Virus record (IMG/VR): IMGVR_UViG_3300042514_002044
Coordinates: 1 to 34,467 of that record
Strand: one strand, 5' to 3'
Origin: a virus
Length of the DNA: 34,467 bases
Below are positions 14,954 through 22,900 of this stretch, piece after piece. Under the pieces are notes generated by a model that saw only the letters and a list, made by a program, of their open reading frames with translations, had not been told where the DNA came from and ran no database searches. Within the stretch, counting starts at the first letter, position 1; each line of letters opens with the position of its first letter. Made by a program: the position numbers and the translations under genes.

Positions 14954-15435
14954 GAAAATAGAGAGATTACATAGTTAATAATTGAATCTCCTGCAAATTT
15001 AATACAGATCTTATTAAGTAGAAATAAAGATCCTGCAACTAAACTACATCTAAATAACCAACTAATAAATTTCCATAAAGAGATTGAATCTGATGAAGGA
15101 GATAGAATTACTAAATAAGCAGGTTGTCCTTCTAGTCTAGATACATCTGGATAAACTAATTCATTTAAACGAAGAGTCATTAACAATTCATCTAATTCCC
15201 TCAGTTGTTCTAACATCCAAGGCCATGCTTGGTCTTGGTACTCAAGAGGCCAAAGTTCTTCTGGAATATTGATTACTGTATAGATTCTTCCTATTTTATC
15301 AACTCTTAATTCGTACTTAAAAGACTTGAATTTTTCAATAGTTTCTGATTCTTTTAATGCACCTCTAATAACAAACCATACCCTGATATCATCATAAAGT
15401 TCTTTAGGCCATTGCCAAATATTATACCATTTCAT
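14950..15435 (-). CDS. Hypothetical phage protein with C-terminal membrane helix
   Basis: I chose the ATG at 15435 (MKWYNIWQWPKELYDDIRVW), 7 bases after the stop of the coiled-coil gene; the longer frame upstream runs antagonistically through that gene. The 161-residue product is Trp-rich at its start, has a mixed alpha/beta middle and a hydrophobic stretch near residues 128-147 (WLFRCSLVAGSLFLLNKI) that may anchor it to the membrane. The conserved-looking segment WPLEYQDQAWPWMLEQLREL is not a motif I can name. The stop TGA overlaps the TTG start of the nuclease gene. Confidence 0.68.
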   Translation of the reverse strand: MKWYNIWQWPKELYDDIRVWFVIRGALKESETIEKFKSFKYELRVDKIGRIYTVINIPEELWPLEYQDQAWPWMLEQLRELDELLMTLRLNELVYPDVSRLEGQPAYLVILSPSSDSISLWKFISWLFRCSLVAGSLFLLNKICIKFAGDSIINYVISLFS

Positions 15436-15442
15436 ATTGTGA

Positions 15443-15742
15443 CTATATTTCGAAATCTTCGATGTCTTCGTCTCCGAGGGCTTTAGCGAAGATTGATTCT
15501 TTTTGTTTAACAATTTTATTTTGTGCGATAATTGCCTGCTTAAGCTCTTCTCTTTTATTCGGATCTTCTTTTGCTGTTTTGACAAATTCATTTTGTAGTT
15601 GTTGTAATTTTAACTGAGCATCATGATAATCTTCAGTAGCTTTCTGTAATTTCTTAGAAGCTTTCCCGGATGCTTCATCTACTTTTTTAATTTCAAATTC
15701 TTTGCTGAATTTTTTAAATGTAGGTAGTGAATCTTTTTTCAT
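15443..15742 (-). CDS. Small coiled-coil protein
   Basis: This 99-residue, charged protein is almost entirely helical: KASKKLQKATEDYHDAQLKL (28-47), then QQLQNEFVKTAKED and REELKQAIIAQNKIVKQKES. It ends in an acidic tail (DEDIEDFEI). Heptad spacing of Leu, Ala and Ile supports a coiled-coil dimer. No membrane segment or catalytic motif is seen. It is the first gene of its unit, with a leader nearly identical to that of the gene at 27303 and a further promoter element at 15789. Function is unknown; scaffold-like or adaptor roles are possible. Confidence 0.7.
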   Translation of the reverse strand: MKKDSLPTFKKFSKEFEIKKVDEASGKASKKLQKATEDYHDAQLKLQQLQNEFVKTAKEDPNKREELKQAIIAQNKIVKQKESIFAKALGDEDIEDFEI

Positions 15743-15748
15743 TTTGGG

Positions 15749-15769
15749 TTGATTTTCTTTTATATATCC
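15749..15769 (-). promoter_or_regulatory. Repeated leader/promoter, copy 1
   Basis: GGATATATAAAAGAAAATCA and one further A on the minus strand. It matches the leader at 27310-27330 at 20 of 21 positions and sits 7 bases before the ATG at 15742. It is probably a variant of the ATATAATA promoter class plus its transcribed leader. Confidence 0.55.
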
Positions 15770-15787
15770 GTTACACTATTCTATAAT

Positions 15788-15799
15788 CTATTATATGCA
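15788..15799 (-). promoter_or_regulatory. Phage promoter-like element TTGCATATAATAG
   Basis: TTGCATATAATAGATTATAG on the minus strand lies 47 bases before the ATG at 15742 and directly after the terminator of the sigma gene. It matches the recurring GCATATAATA element. Confidence 0.55.
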
Positions 15800-15808
15800 A
15801 GAAACGCA

Positions 15809-15842
15809 AAAAAGACTCAATCAACTTAATGAAAGAGTCCTT
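15809..15842 (-). terminator. Rho-independent terminator after the sigma factor gene
   Basis: On the minus strand AAGGACTC ... GAGTCTTTTTT forms a hairpin (arms 15835-15842 and 15811-15818, one bulged base) followed by a run of T. It sits 21 bases past the sigma stop codon. Confidence 0.7.
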
Positions 15843-15862
15843 AATACATCTAATTAAAAATA

Positions 15863-16465
15863 TTACATTTCGTATTGTTCTTTAAGAATACGTTTTCCAC
15901 GAGAAATACGATTCTTAACAGTATGAAGTGGTATTTCAAGTTTTTCTGCAATTTCTTCATATTTCAAATCATTGAAGATTTTTTCTTCGATTACAACTCG
16001 ATAATCTTCAGGCAATGTACTGAATAAAGTTCGTAAACGAGTTAAATTATCTTCATGTTCTCGTTTGTCTTCGATTGCAACTAAATCATCAACGTAACTA
16101 TCGATTGAATCGAATTCGATTTTAGAAAGTAAGTTTTTGTTTTCTGAGTTTTCGACATCAGTCATAAAAGTTACCTTTCTCTTTTTACGATTTCGCAATT
16201 CCATACAAGAATGAGTGTATGCAATTCGATAAATCCAAGTCGAAATATGCCATTTTGGATCGTATGTGTCGATTTTATTGTAAGCAACGGTCATTACTTC
16301 AGACACAAGGTTTTCTACATCGTCGGTATTTTTTACGATGCTGTAGATGTAATTGTAAAGACCTGGACGAATTCTATCGTATAATTCTTTGAATGCTTTC
16401 TCTGAACGAGTGGTTTTGAATTTGAATCCTAAATCTTTTAATGAATCTGCTTTTACTTTCGCCAT
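15863..16465 (-). CDS. Phage sigma-70 family (ECF-like) RNA polymerase sigma factor
   Basis: The 200-residue protein has only sigma regions 2 and 4. Region 2 spans about 24-95: AFKELYDRIRPGLYNYIYSI, DDVENLVSEVMTVAYNKI and the -10 recognition helix WHISTWIYRIAYTHSCMELR. Region 4 spans about 145-195: LPEDYRVVIEEKIFNDLKYE, followed by the helix-turn-helix EIAEKLEIPLHTVKNRISRG. There is no region 1 or 3. T4 uses the comparably small gp55 for late transcription, and this is the likely counterpart. It should direct host polymerase to phage promoters, plausibly the CATATAATA class. It has its own promoter with both TATATTTG and TATAAATA boxes, and its own terminator. Confidence 0.9.
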   Translation of the reverse strand: MAKVKADSLKDLGFKFKTTRSEKAFKELYDRIRPGLYNYIYSIVKNTDDVENLVSEVMTVAYNKIDTYDPKWHISTWIYRIAYTHSCMELRNRKKRKVTFMTDVENSENKNLLSKIEFDSIDSYVDDLVAIEDKREHEDNLTRLRTLFSTLPEDYRVVIEEKIFNDLKYEEIAEKLEIPLHTVKNRISRGKRILKEQYEM

Positions 16466-16484
16466 GTTTATCTTTATTTTGTTT

Positions 16485-16504
16485 TTATTTATAGTACAAA
16501 TATA
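16485..16504 (-). promoter_or_regulatory. Promoter of the sigma gene: TATATTTG plus TATAAATA
   Basis: The minus strand reads TATATTTGTACTATAAATAA, 20 bases before the ATG at 16465. TATATTTG fits the Bacteroidota -7 consensus TAnnTTTG, and the overlapping TATAAATA equals the T4 late box. It is similar to the elements at 17300, 29038 and 31336. Which box is used cannot be decided from sequence. Confidence 0.65.
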
Positions 16505-16507
16505 ATA

Positions 16508-16531
16508 AAAGTTTCTTTAATATGAAACTTT
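16508..16531 (-). terminator. Hairpin terminator, weak T-run
   Basis: Arms 16508-16515 and 16524-16531 (AAAGTTTC with GAAACTTT) pair perfectly over 8 bases around an 8-base loop, followed by TTATTATA on the minus strand. It ends the unit closing with the P-loop kinase. Confidence 0.6.
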
Positions 16532-16542
16532 ATTGATGTTTA

Positions 16543-16553
16543 GTTATTAACAA
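16543..16553 (-). repeat. Short repeat TTGTTAATAAC directly after a stop codon (copy 2 of 4)
   Basis: It touches the TAG stop of the gene ending at 16554. It is identical to the copies at 2364, 17346 and 31404. Confidence 0.55.
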
Positions 16554-16943
16554 CTATCGTAACTTAGTTACGAATCTACCTTCCATTCTTTCTAATGCTT
16601 CTTCTGGAACATTATGAACGTTAATACCACCATGACGGTTTTCTACAATTAAAGAGAAAACTGTATAACCAAATTCGTTGGCTAATTTGTAGTAATCATT
16701 TAACTCTCTTTCAGTAGTTAAGGTGTTTGATATCGTAATAGTTGGTTCGTTAGCTTCCATTGCAGCTCTACAAGAATCTTGGCAAATTTTATGAGCAACT
16801 CCTAATTTAGATGCATCGAATTCATATTTGCCGGTTTTCATAAAGTAAGAATCTGCTTCAAAGTTTTTTCCACCAATTGATTGTGATAGAGTAGATTTAC
16901 CAGCTCCTGGCAATCCTCGTAATAAGAATAAATGTTTTTTCAT
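16554..16943 (-). CDS. P-loop nucleotide kinase-like protein
   Basis: A 129-residue P-loop NTPase of the small AAA/zeta-toxin/polynucleotide-kinase type. The Walker A motif is GLPGAGKS (10-17), preceded by the hydrophobic strand LFLLR. FEADSYFM (29-36) matches the position of the substrate-binding Asp in 5'-kinases, and ISNTLTTERELNDYYKLA fits the P-loop kinase core. The arginine-rich lid of T4 polynucleotide kinase and a phosphatase domain are not visible, so only a kinase role is suggested. The substrate, which could be nucleic-acid ends or a small molecule, is unknown. It starts one base into the end of the membrane-protein gene. Confidence 0.8.
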   Translation of the reverse strand: MKKHLFLLRGLPGAGKSTLSQSIGGKNFEADSYFMKTGKYEFDASKLGVAHKICQDSCRAAMEANEPTITISNTLTTERELNDYYKLANEFGYTVFSLIVENRHGGINVHNVPEEALERMEGRFVTKLR

Positions 16944-17275
16944 TATGCAAATAAGTTAAAGAATAAATAGGCAAAACCCCATATTACTAAATAATTAACA
17001 ATCTTTAGTGCAATTTGTTGCCATGCGCTATAATCACCTTCCTTAGTTTTTTGTGGTAATCTAGAAACTAAAATACCTACACATACGGCTAAACCGAATG
17101 TTTGTAAGAATGTTAGTTCTTTGATAAATGGTACATTGTACAATCTAGACACATCACATAAGATATAAGCCTCTAAAGCTCCAATTGCAAAGATAGTTGT
17201 AAGGATAACAAATACTCCACCTACTAAGGCTAATAATGCAGTTCCTATTTCTGATTCTGATTCTGATTTTGACAT
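16943..17275 (-). CDS. Small three-helix membrane protein
   Basis: I chose the ATG at 17275 (MSKSESESEIGTALLALVGG); the frame is open to a TTG at 17356, but that extension would cross the promoter at 17300. The 110-residue product has three predicted transmembrane helices at about 12-35 (ALLALVGGVFVILTTIFAIG), 55-72 (TFLQTFGLAVCVGILV) and 89-109 (LKIVNYLVIWGFAYLFFNLF), with a charged loop SRLPQKTKEGDYSAW between the last two. It could be a host-membrane modifier or an exclusion protein; no family is recognised. It is followed, with 1 base shared, by the P-loop kinase. Confidence 0.68.
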   Translation of the reverse strand: MSKSESESEIGTALLALVGGVFVILTTIFAIGALEAYILCDVSRLYNVPFIKELTFLQTFGLAVCVGILVSRLPQKTKEGDYSAWQQIALKIVNYLVIWGFAYLFFNLFA

Positions 17276-17296
17276 TTTATTTAGTTTTAAGTTATA

Positions 17297-17307
17297 AGAC
17301 AAATATA
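17297..17307 (-). promoter_or_regulatory. Promoter-like TATATTTG element
   Basis: The minus strand reads TATATTTGTCTTATAACTTA, 25 bases before the ATG at 17275. It matches the Bacteroidota TAnnTTTG box and resembles the other three members of this class in the window, including the downstream TTATAA. Confidence 0.6.
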
Positions 17308-17345
17308 ACAAATTTAATCGATAATTAGAAATTTTAGAGACTGAA

Positions 17346-17356
17346 GTTATTAACAA
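17346..17356 (-). repeat. Short repeat TTGTTAATAAC (copy 3 of 4)
   Basis: This copy lies 17 bases past the terminator hairpin at 17374-17400 and 39 bases before the TATATTTG box. Unlike the other three, it does not touch a stop codon. It contains the TTG that opens the longer frame of the next gene. Confidence 0.5.
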
Positions 17357-17373
17357 TTTTTTGAAGGCAACAA

Positions 17374-17400
17374 AAACCAGGAGTAGCGAATTCCTGGTTT
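17374..17400 (-). terminator. Strong Rho-independent terminator
   Basis: Arms 17374-17382 and 17392-17400 pair over 9 bases (AAACCAGGA with TCCTGGTTT) around a 9-base loop, followed by TTTGTTG. It ends the unit closing with the gene at 17465. Flanking GGC/GCC (17361-17410) could extend the structure. Confidence 0.75.
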
Positions 17401-17418
17401 CTTTATAGCCGTAACTAT

Positions 17419-17458
17419 ACCGGTCCTAAAATGGAGACCTCTAAGAAGTCTCGCCGGT
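17419..17458 (-). other. Structured 3' untranslated element (nested hairpin)
   Basis: In the 3' untranslated region between the stop at 17465 and the terminator, two stems are nested. The outer pair is ACCGG at 17454-17458 with CCGGT at 17419-17423. Inside it, GAGAC at 17448-17452 pairs with GTCTC at 17434-17438 around a 9-base loop. The GC-rich stems stand out in this AT-rich genome. It could be a processed small RNA, an RNA-stability element or part of a longer terminator. Confidence 0.5.
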
Positions 17459-17464
17459 TAATCT

Positions 17465-18130
17465 TTATTCAGTGATAAATTCTTCGAATTCTCCTGCTTT
17501 GTATTTTTCATTAAGAGCTTTCCACATTTGGTAGTTATTCTCTATGATGGTTTTCTTTCTCGATCTTTCTGTTTCTTGTGCAATAAGGATATTTGCCTTT
17601 CGGATATCAGAAGCTCTTTTTACCATATCGTCGAATAGAGGATTAGATTTTAATTGAGATTCTATTTCATCTGATTCCATAATTACGGTATTAGATATTT
17701 GAACTTGATGTTTCGACCAAGCATGCTCAGTATTAAGTTCATCGATAGCTAATGTCATAAAAATCCTTTCAACAATTTGAAATTTATAAAGTTTCTCATA
17801 TATTGGATCAGGACATTCTATATCATCAATCCAATTCATCATAGAATCTTCATCCTGTAAAAATTGTTCAATTAATTCTTCTGGAGTAGATTTGAATTCT
17901 TCAAATTTAATGTTTAGTGGAATTCTGTGAAAAGTTCTAGAAGATTGGTATGGAGTTACTAGTTGGTAAGATTTTTCAATAGGACAAGTAAATACATTAT
18001 CTTCGATTTTGTATTTCTTAACTATTTTTTGTTCTTTCTCTACAAAGTCCCATACTCCTTTCGGAAACATGTTACGAGTAATGTTAATTCCATCTAAGAT
18101 GTTTTGTGTTTTTTCTATGGTATCGATCAT
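17465..18130 (-). CDS. Hypothetical phage protein
   Basis: I chose the ATG at 18130 (MIDTIEKTQNILDGINITRN), which lies 4 bases after the stop of the phosphoesterase gene; the longer frame to 18154 would start with TTG. The 221-residue protein is soluble, charged and largely helical at its end (RKKTIIENNYQMWKALNEKY, then KAGEFEEFITE). Residues about 130-160 (EKLYKFQIVERIFMTLAIDEL) form a probable helical core. No recognised motif is seen. It is the last gene of its unit, followed by an unusual structured 3' region and a terminator. Function is unknown. Confidence 0.72.
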   Translation of the reverse strand: MIDTIEKTQNILDGINITRNMFPKGVWDFVEKEQKIVKKYKIEDNVFTCPIEKSYQLVTPYQSSRTFHRIPLNIKFEEFKSTPEELIEQFLQDEDSMMNWIDDIECPDPIYEKLYKFQIVERIFMTLAIDELNTEHAWSKHQVQISNTVIMESDEIESQLKSNPLFDDMVKRASDIRKANILIAQETERSRKKTIIENNYQMWKALNEKYKAGEFEEFITE

Positions 18131-18134
18131 AAAT

Positions 18135-18638
18135 TTATGGTGTTTGTGTGTCAATTAATTCTTTAAAAAATTCAAATTCTATAGGTGACCCATTCCAATT
18201 GTGGATATTGGCATTAAATCGTTTTTCGTCTAAGTCCATTGGTAGACTTCCTCCATGTACATGAATTGCACCTTCGGCTTTTCCTGGCCAATCTTGTAAA
18301 GGCCAATGAGATATTACAACATTTTCTTCAGGAAGTACTGCAATTGCACCATAAAGTACATGATGTCTTTTTAATTTGATTAACGACATTTCTGGCAAAT
18401 GAGAATCATATTGTCCACCTAAAAAGGTAATTTTGCCATTAAGAAGAGCCATGGCAGCTTCACATGAAAGTGGATCCCAACTGAAATTTCCTAAATGATA
18501 GACGACATCATTTTTACCTACACGAGAATTCCAATTCTGAACATAAGTGTCCATCATAGCATCTTCATCTTCAAATTCTCGTTCTATTGCAGTAAGTTTG
18601 CGACCAAAGTAACAGTCGCTTGTAAAGAATATCTTCAT
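18135..18638 (-). CDS. Calcineurin-like phosphoesterase homologue with degraded active site
   Basis: This 167-residue protein matches the small phage metallophosphoesterase family over its whole length, including VQNWNSRVGKNDVVYHLGNF (33-52) and ISHWPLQDW (109-117). The metal ligands are changed: the usual Asp-x-His (DxHFGH) is DCYFGR (8-13), the Gly-Asp (LGDF) is LGNF (49-52), the GNHD is GGQYD (74-78), and HLHGHxH is HVHGGS (126-131). Only Asp 8, Asp 78, His 111, His 126 and His 128 remain at metal-binding motif positions. It is therefore probably catalytically inactive or altered, perhaps a binding protein. It has its own ATATAATA element 5 bases upstream and heads the unit with the gene at 17465. 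Confidence 0.8.
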   Translation of the reverse strand: MKIFFTSDCYFGRKLTAIEREFEDEDAMMDTYVQNWNSRVGKNDVVYHLGNFSWDPLSCEAAMALLNGKITFLGGQYDSHLPEMSLIKLKRHHVLYGAIAVLPEENVVISHWPLQDWPGKAEGAIHVHGGSLPMDLDEKRFNANIHNWNGSPIEFEFFKELIDTQTP

Positions 18639-18641
18639 AGT

Positions 18642-18653
18642 TTATTATATGAG
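18642..18653 (-). promoter_or_regulatory. Phage promoter-like element TCATATAATAAAC
   Basis: CTCATATAATAAACTATG on the minus strand ends only 5 bases before the ATG at 18638. If it is a -10 box, the transcript would begin at or very near the start codon, i.e. be leaderless. Confidence 0.5.
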
Positions 18654-18671
18654 AGATTAATAAATAAGTTT

Positions 18672-19244
18672 CTAAATTATTTCTAAAAAGGTTTTGTCAG
18701 GTACTACTGCAGATATACTCCCTTCGTCTTCTGCAATATTCGTATAATAGAATCCTGACTTTGCATTTCCGGCTTTAAGGGCTCTCATCATCATACCATT
18801 AGCTCTCATATCACTATGAGGTTTATTAGGAGTATTAGACATAGAACCTATTATTTTAACAGGAAATACTATAGGTTTACATTTCATAGAAATCTTTGTA
18901 CGATCTGAATAAGTTGCAACCTCTTCTCTTTGAGTAGGATAATAATCTTCTTCTGGTACATCACTACCTGCATTATAACCAGTTATACACCATTTGCCTT
19001 GTTTTTGTAGTGCTCTTAGCGTAGCTTTACCAGCTAATAAAGTTTTACCATATTCAGTTTTTCCTTCCCATCCTCCAATTGCCGGAACTCCTATTCTAGC
19101 TTCTAAGGCTTCTGTTGCTGCCAATTTAGTTCCAATATGAATTCCATTCTTACCTTCAAGTTTTTTGTCAGTAGATCCATGATAGTATTGAGTTACGTTA
19201 TATGATTCGTTTATGAATTGATTGTATGTAGGTAATTTTTTCAT
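18672..19244 (-). CDS. Candidate ejected internal protein, ADP-ribosyltransferase-like
   Basis: The 190-residue protein begins MKKLPTYNQFINES, closely resembling the capsid-targeting peptide of T4 internal proteins (MKTYQEFIAEA); the I-N-E fits the prohead protease consensus (Ile/Leu-x-Glu), with cleavage expected after Glu 13. The body has YYHGSTDKKLEG (20-31) and IHIGTKLAATEA (36-47), a pattern like the YHGT/HGS first motif of diphtheria-type and PARP-type ADP-ribosyltransferases. Near the end, GFYYTNIAEDEGS could hold the acidic catalytic residue. T4 Alt is an ejected transferase that modifies host polymerase, and a comparable role is inferred here. It overlaps the PhoH gene by 1 base. The family call is uncertain. 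Confidence 0.6.
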   Translation of the reverse strand: MKKLPTYNQFINESYNVTQYYHGSTDKKLEGKNGIHIGTKLAATEALEARIGVPAIGGWEGKTEYGKTLLAGKATLRALQKQGKWCITGYNAGSDVPEEDYYPTQREEVATYSDRTKISMKCKPIVFPVKIIGSMSNTPNKPHSDMRANGMMMRALKAGNAKSGFYYTNIAEDEGSISAVVPDKTFLEII

Positions 19245-19981
19245 TATGATTGTAATTCGTTGAAAACTTGTTCTATTTTTTTGATTAGCGGATTTCTAAC
19301 AATATCTTCATCTGAGAGTGCAATACATCCAAATTCTTCTACTTTAGAAAATTTCTCCATTATCATAGGTAACGATGAATTTTTCTTCATCTTAAGGTCT
19401 ATTTGACCGGTATCACCTAAGAAAATCATCTTACAATTAGAACCTATACGGGTCATAATGGTTCGCATGTTGTCATGAGTGATATTTTGACATTCGTCTA
19501 TTAAAACTATACAATCGTCGAAATTGATTCCTCTAAGGAATGCTATTGGCATCACTTCTATTGAACCATTGTCTCTGAGAGTTTTAGTTATAGAACGACC
19601 AACAATTTTTTCAAAGTTATGAATGAACGAGTAAATATAAGGTTCCATCTTTTCATCAAGAGTTCCTTTTAAAAATCCAATCTCTTCATCTTTTAATGTA
19701 GTAACTGACTTAACGATATAAATCTTTTTGTATCGTTGGTCGTTTTTAAACAGCTTAAGAGCTTGAGCGCAAGCAACATAAGTTTTACCAGTTCCAGCAG
19801 GACCTGAACAGATTACTATTTCTTTATCTTCAATATAAGAAGCAAATAGTTTTTGATTTGGGTTTTTTGCCTTTAGTTCGACTTTTACTTTAGTAAGTGT
19901 GCCGTTTTTAGGTGCAGTCATAATAGATTCGAGAACTTGTTGTTCTTCCTCTTCAGTCAATTTCTTTCTACGATTACTCAT
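19244..19981 (-). CDS. phoH: PhoH-like P-loop ATPase
   Basis: A 245-residue PhoH family ATPase, frequent in large phages. Walker A is GPAGTGKT (60-67) and Walker B is CIVLIDECQN (157-166). KIYIVKSVTTLKDEEIGFLK (86-105) matches the conserved region after the first strand, with Arg-to-Lys variation, MEPYIYSFIHNFEKI (112-126) is the usual MxPY motif, and TMIFLGDTGQIDL-type sequence near 185-195 (KMIFLGDTGQID) is the sensor region. It is predicted to act as a cytoplasmic RNA-associated ATPase or helicase core; its phage role is not settled. It sits 13 bases after the tape measure stop and overlaps the internal-protein gene by one base. Confidence 0.93.
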   Translation of the reverse strand: MSNRRKKLTEEEEQQVLESIMTAPKNGTLTKVKVELKAKNPNQKLFASYIEDKEIVICSGPAGTGKTYVACAQALKLFKNDQRYKKIYIVKSVTTLKDEEIGFLKGTLDEKMEPYIYSFIHNFEKIVGRSITKTLRDNGSIEVMPIAFLRGINFDDCIVLIDECQNITHDNMRTIMTRIGSNCKMIFLGDTGQIDLKMKKNSSLPMIMEKFSKVEEFGCIALSDEDIVRNPLIKKIEQVFNELQS

Positions 19982-19994
19982 AAATTTTTGTTTT

Positions 19995-22900
19995 TTAGAA
20001 CATAGATACTTTAGTCTTAACTGTAACTTGAGATAAAGCAGCTACCATAGCAGTTTCTATATCTCTTGCAGATATAGAAGCTCCTGGTTTAGACGATGCA
20101 TGAACTATTGGTTTTTCTTTCATAGCTTTTCCTGCAGGAGTAGCAGCAGAAGGAGTAGAAGCAGTTTCTGTACCACCAGTTGCACCAGCAGATGAACCTG
20201 AATCTTCACTAAGTTTCTTAAGTCCATTTAATAAATCTTCAAAAGCCTTTTCAATAGATTCTGCAATTTTTTCACCAATAACTTCAGGTGATTTAGACAT
20301 AATAGCTAATGATTTCATCATTGAGTCGGTTGTTGTAAGTTTTTCTAAGTCCATGCCATTAACATGACCTTTGAATAACTGCATAGATTTTTGAATTTTG
20401 TCGAAATTCACTGCTACTTTGTCTAATGAATTTTTAGGAGAAGCCATCGTAACAATGTTAGATGTGAACTTGTCCATATATTCTAATTTCTTAGGTAAAC
20501 CTTTATTTAATGCAGGATCGAATACTTTAAATATTGAACTTGTGAAATTTTGGAAATTTAATGTGGCTTTGTCGGTGGATTCCAATTTAGAAAATGTATT
20601 AATTCCAGTCGATAAAGATGACATTATTTTAATCATACTAGGTAAGTTATTAAGAGCTCCATTAATAACGTCTTGATTTTTATTATAGAAAGCTCCTACA
20701 TTATAAACTTCAGTACCAAATAAAGAAAATCCTTTTAAATTATTATTAGCCTTTTCAAATATAGACAAATCAGAAAATTTAATAATAGACTTAGACATAT
20801 CTAATAATATCTTAATCATATTAGGTAGAGTACTAAGAGCTCCATTGATAAGGAATTTGTTATTTTCGAAATATTCTCCTATTTTATAGATTCCTGTACC
20901 GAACGTAACTAATTTAGGTATAGTTTCAATTGCTTTATCTATACTATCTAATTTAGAAAATGTTGTAACGGATTCTGCTAATGAAGACATAGATTTTACC
21001 ATTTTAGGTATTGAACCTATAGCTCCATCAATAGTTTCAGCATGTTGCTTATAAAAAATACCAACATTATAGATTCCTTTACCTATAATCATCATTACTG
21101 AATTGATAGTTGTTCCTGCTTTTTTAAGCATAGCATCCGTTATAGCTACTGGAGTTCCTGGAACTAATTTAGTATTTGTGCCTGTACCTACTGCTGTCAT
21201 CGGAGTGATTGTACCAGTAGCAATTTTTATTACAGAATCAGTAACTTTAGCAACTACATCGCCAACTCCAGAGATAGCTTTTATACCTTTTGCGATATAT
21301 CCATCTCCCCAGAAAGAAGAAGAATCATCCTCTTTTTTACCTATATCATAAAATCCAGTAGCTATAACTTTAAGGATATCCATTATTGTAGTAGCAGCAT
21401 TAGTTAAATCTTTATCTGAAAGTATTTTCGGTTTTCCTGGTACTAGTTTAGCTTTAGAGGTTCCACCATCAATTAAATCAAAAGTAGGAATTTCTCGTTT
21501 AGCCATCATTAGAACTGAATCTACTATGTTTTTAAGATTTTCTCCTACTCCGGCTAAAGCTTTAACACCTCTAGCAATAAAACCACCAGCGAAAACTCCT
21601 TCAGAAGCTGCTTCATCTTTACCAATATCACTAAACGCTTTAGCTACAACTCCGATAACAGTAGCTATACTTTTACCAGCAGATTCAATTTCCTTTTCAC
21701 CTATTTTGGTTACACCTTTAGGTACTAATTTAGCTTTCGAAGTACCAGCATTAACAACCTCAAATTCAACAAATTGCATAGTAGCAAATTGCTTTACACC
21801 TGCTGCAAGAGAAACAATAGTATCTCCTGAATTTTTAAGAGATGCAACACCAGCAGAAACAAAACCTCCGCCGAATACCATATCATATAAAGGATTTCCT
21901 GATGGTTGTCCTTTATCGAGTCTTCCTACTAATGCAAATGGTTCAGCTATTGCAGTAATAACTTTTGCCATTCCGTTAGCCGCATTAGTAAAATCAGATT
22001 CACCTAATTTTCTTCTTGATTTTATAACTAACTTAGCTTTTGAAGTTCCTGCTCCAATAACTTCATATTCATTTACTTCTAAATTTGCCCATGCTTTAAC
22101 TCCTTCGGCTAATGACGATAGCACATTACCTGCCATACTAAGTGAAAGTATACCAGTCATCAAATCAATTGGATCTATATTAATTCCTAATTTTTTCTGT
22201 CTTTCTTTATCTGTAACTATTGTAAATGCTTTTGCAATAGAACCTATAGTTGATTCTAAAGCAACTCCATCTTCTGGAGTAAAACCAGAAGTTTTAAATA
22301 TAGTTAGTCCTTTGGATATTGCAATTAATGCAATACCTGCACCTACCATTGCTGGAACTGTTATGGTTAATAAGGCTGCTCTAGCTGCTGCTTGGCCAGC
22401 AAATTTAAGTCCTTCGAGAACTCCTCCAGGGAATCTACCTCCTAAGAATCCGTTAATTATTGAACTTAATCCATATTCTAAATTATCTCCATCTTCTTTA
22501 TTAAATCCAGCATTTTTAAATATCGCTAATGCACCAGTTATAGGTAATAAAGCTACCGAAGCAGCTGTCATTGCAAGTGAACCTAATAGTATAAGAGGAG
22601 AACCTAAACCAGCAAGTGCCATAGAACCTGCCAAACTTTTAACTGATGCACCTAATGCATCTGCATCAGGAATTGTCATTCCGGCAGTTTTAAATACGGC
22701 AAGAGCACCGGTTATAGGTAATAGGGCTACTGAAGCTACTAACATCGCAGCTGAACCTAAAAGAATAAGTGGAGAACCTAAACCAGCAAGTGCCATTGAA
22801 CCAGCTAAACTTGAAATAGATAAACCTAATGCTATCGCATCATCTTTTGTTACTCCTATAGTTTTAAATACTGCAAGTGCTCCAGATATAACTAATAGAG

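Noticed and set aside
15436-15591. N-terminal extension of the 14950 gene
   Set aside because: It would overlap the 15443-15742 coiled-coil gene on the same strand by about 150 bases; the ATG at 15435 follows that gene by 7 bases.
17276-17356. TTG-started extension of the 16943 membrane protein
   Set aside because: The extension covers the TATATTTG promoter element and a TTGTTAATAAC repeat; the ATG at 17275 is a natural start.
18131-18154. TTG-started extension of the 17465 gene
   Set aside because: It overlaps the end of the phosphoesterase gene; the ATG at 18130 lies 4 bases after that stop.
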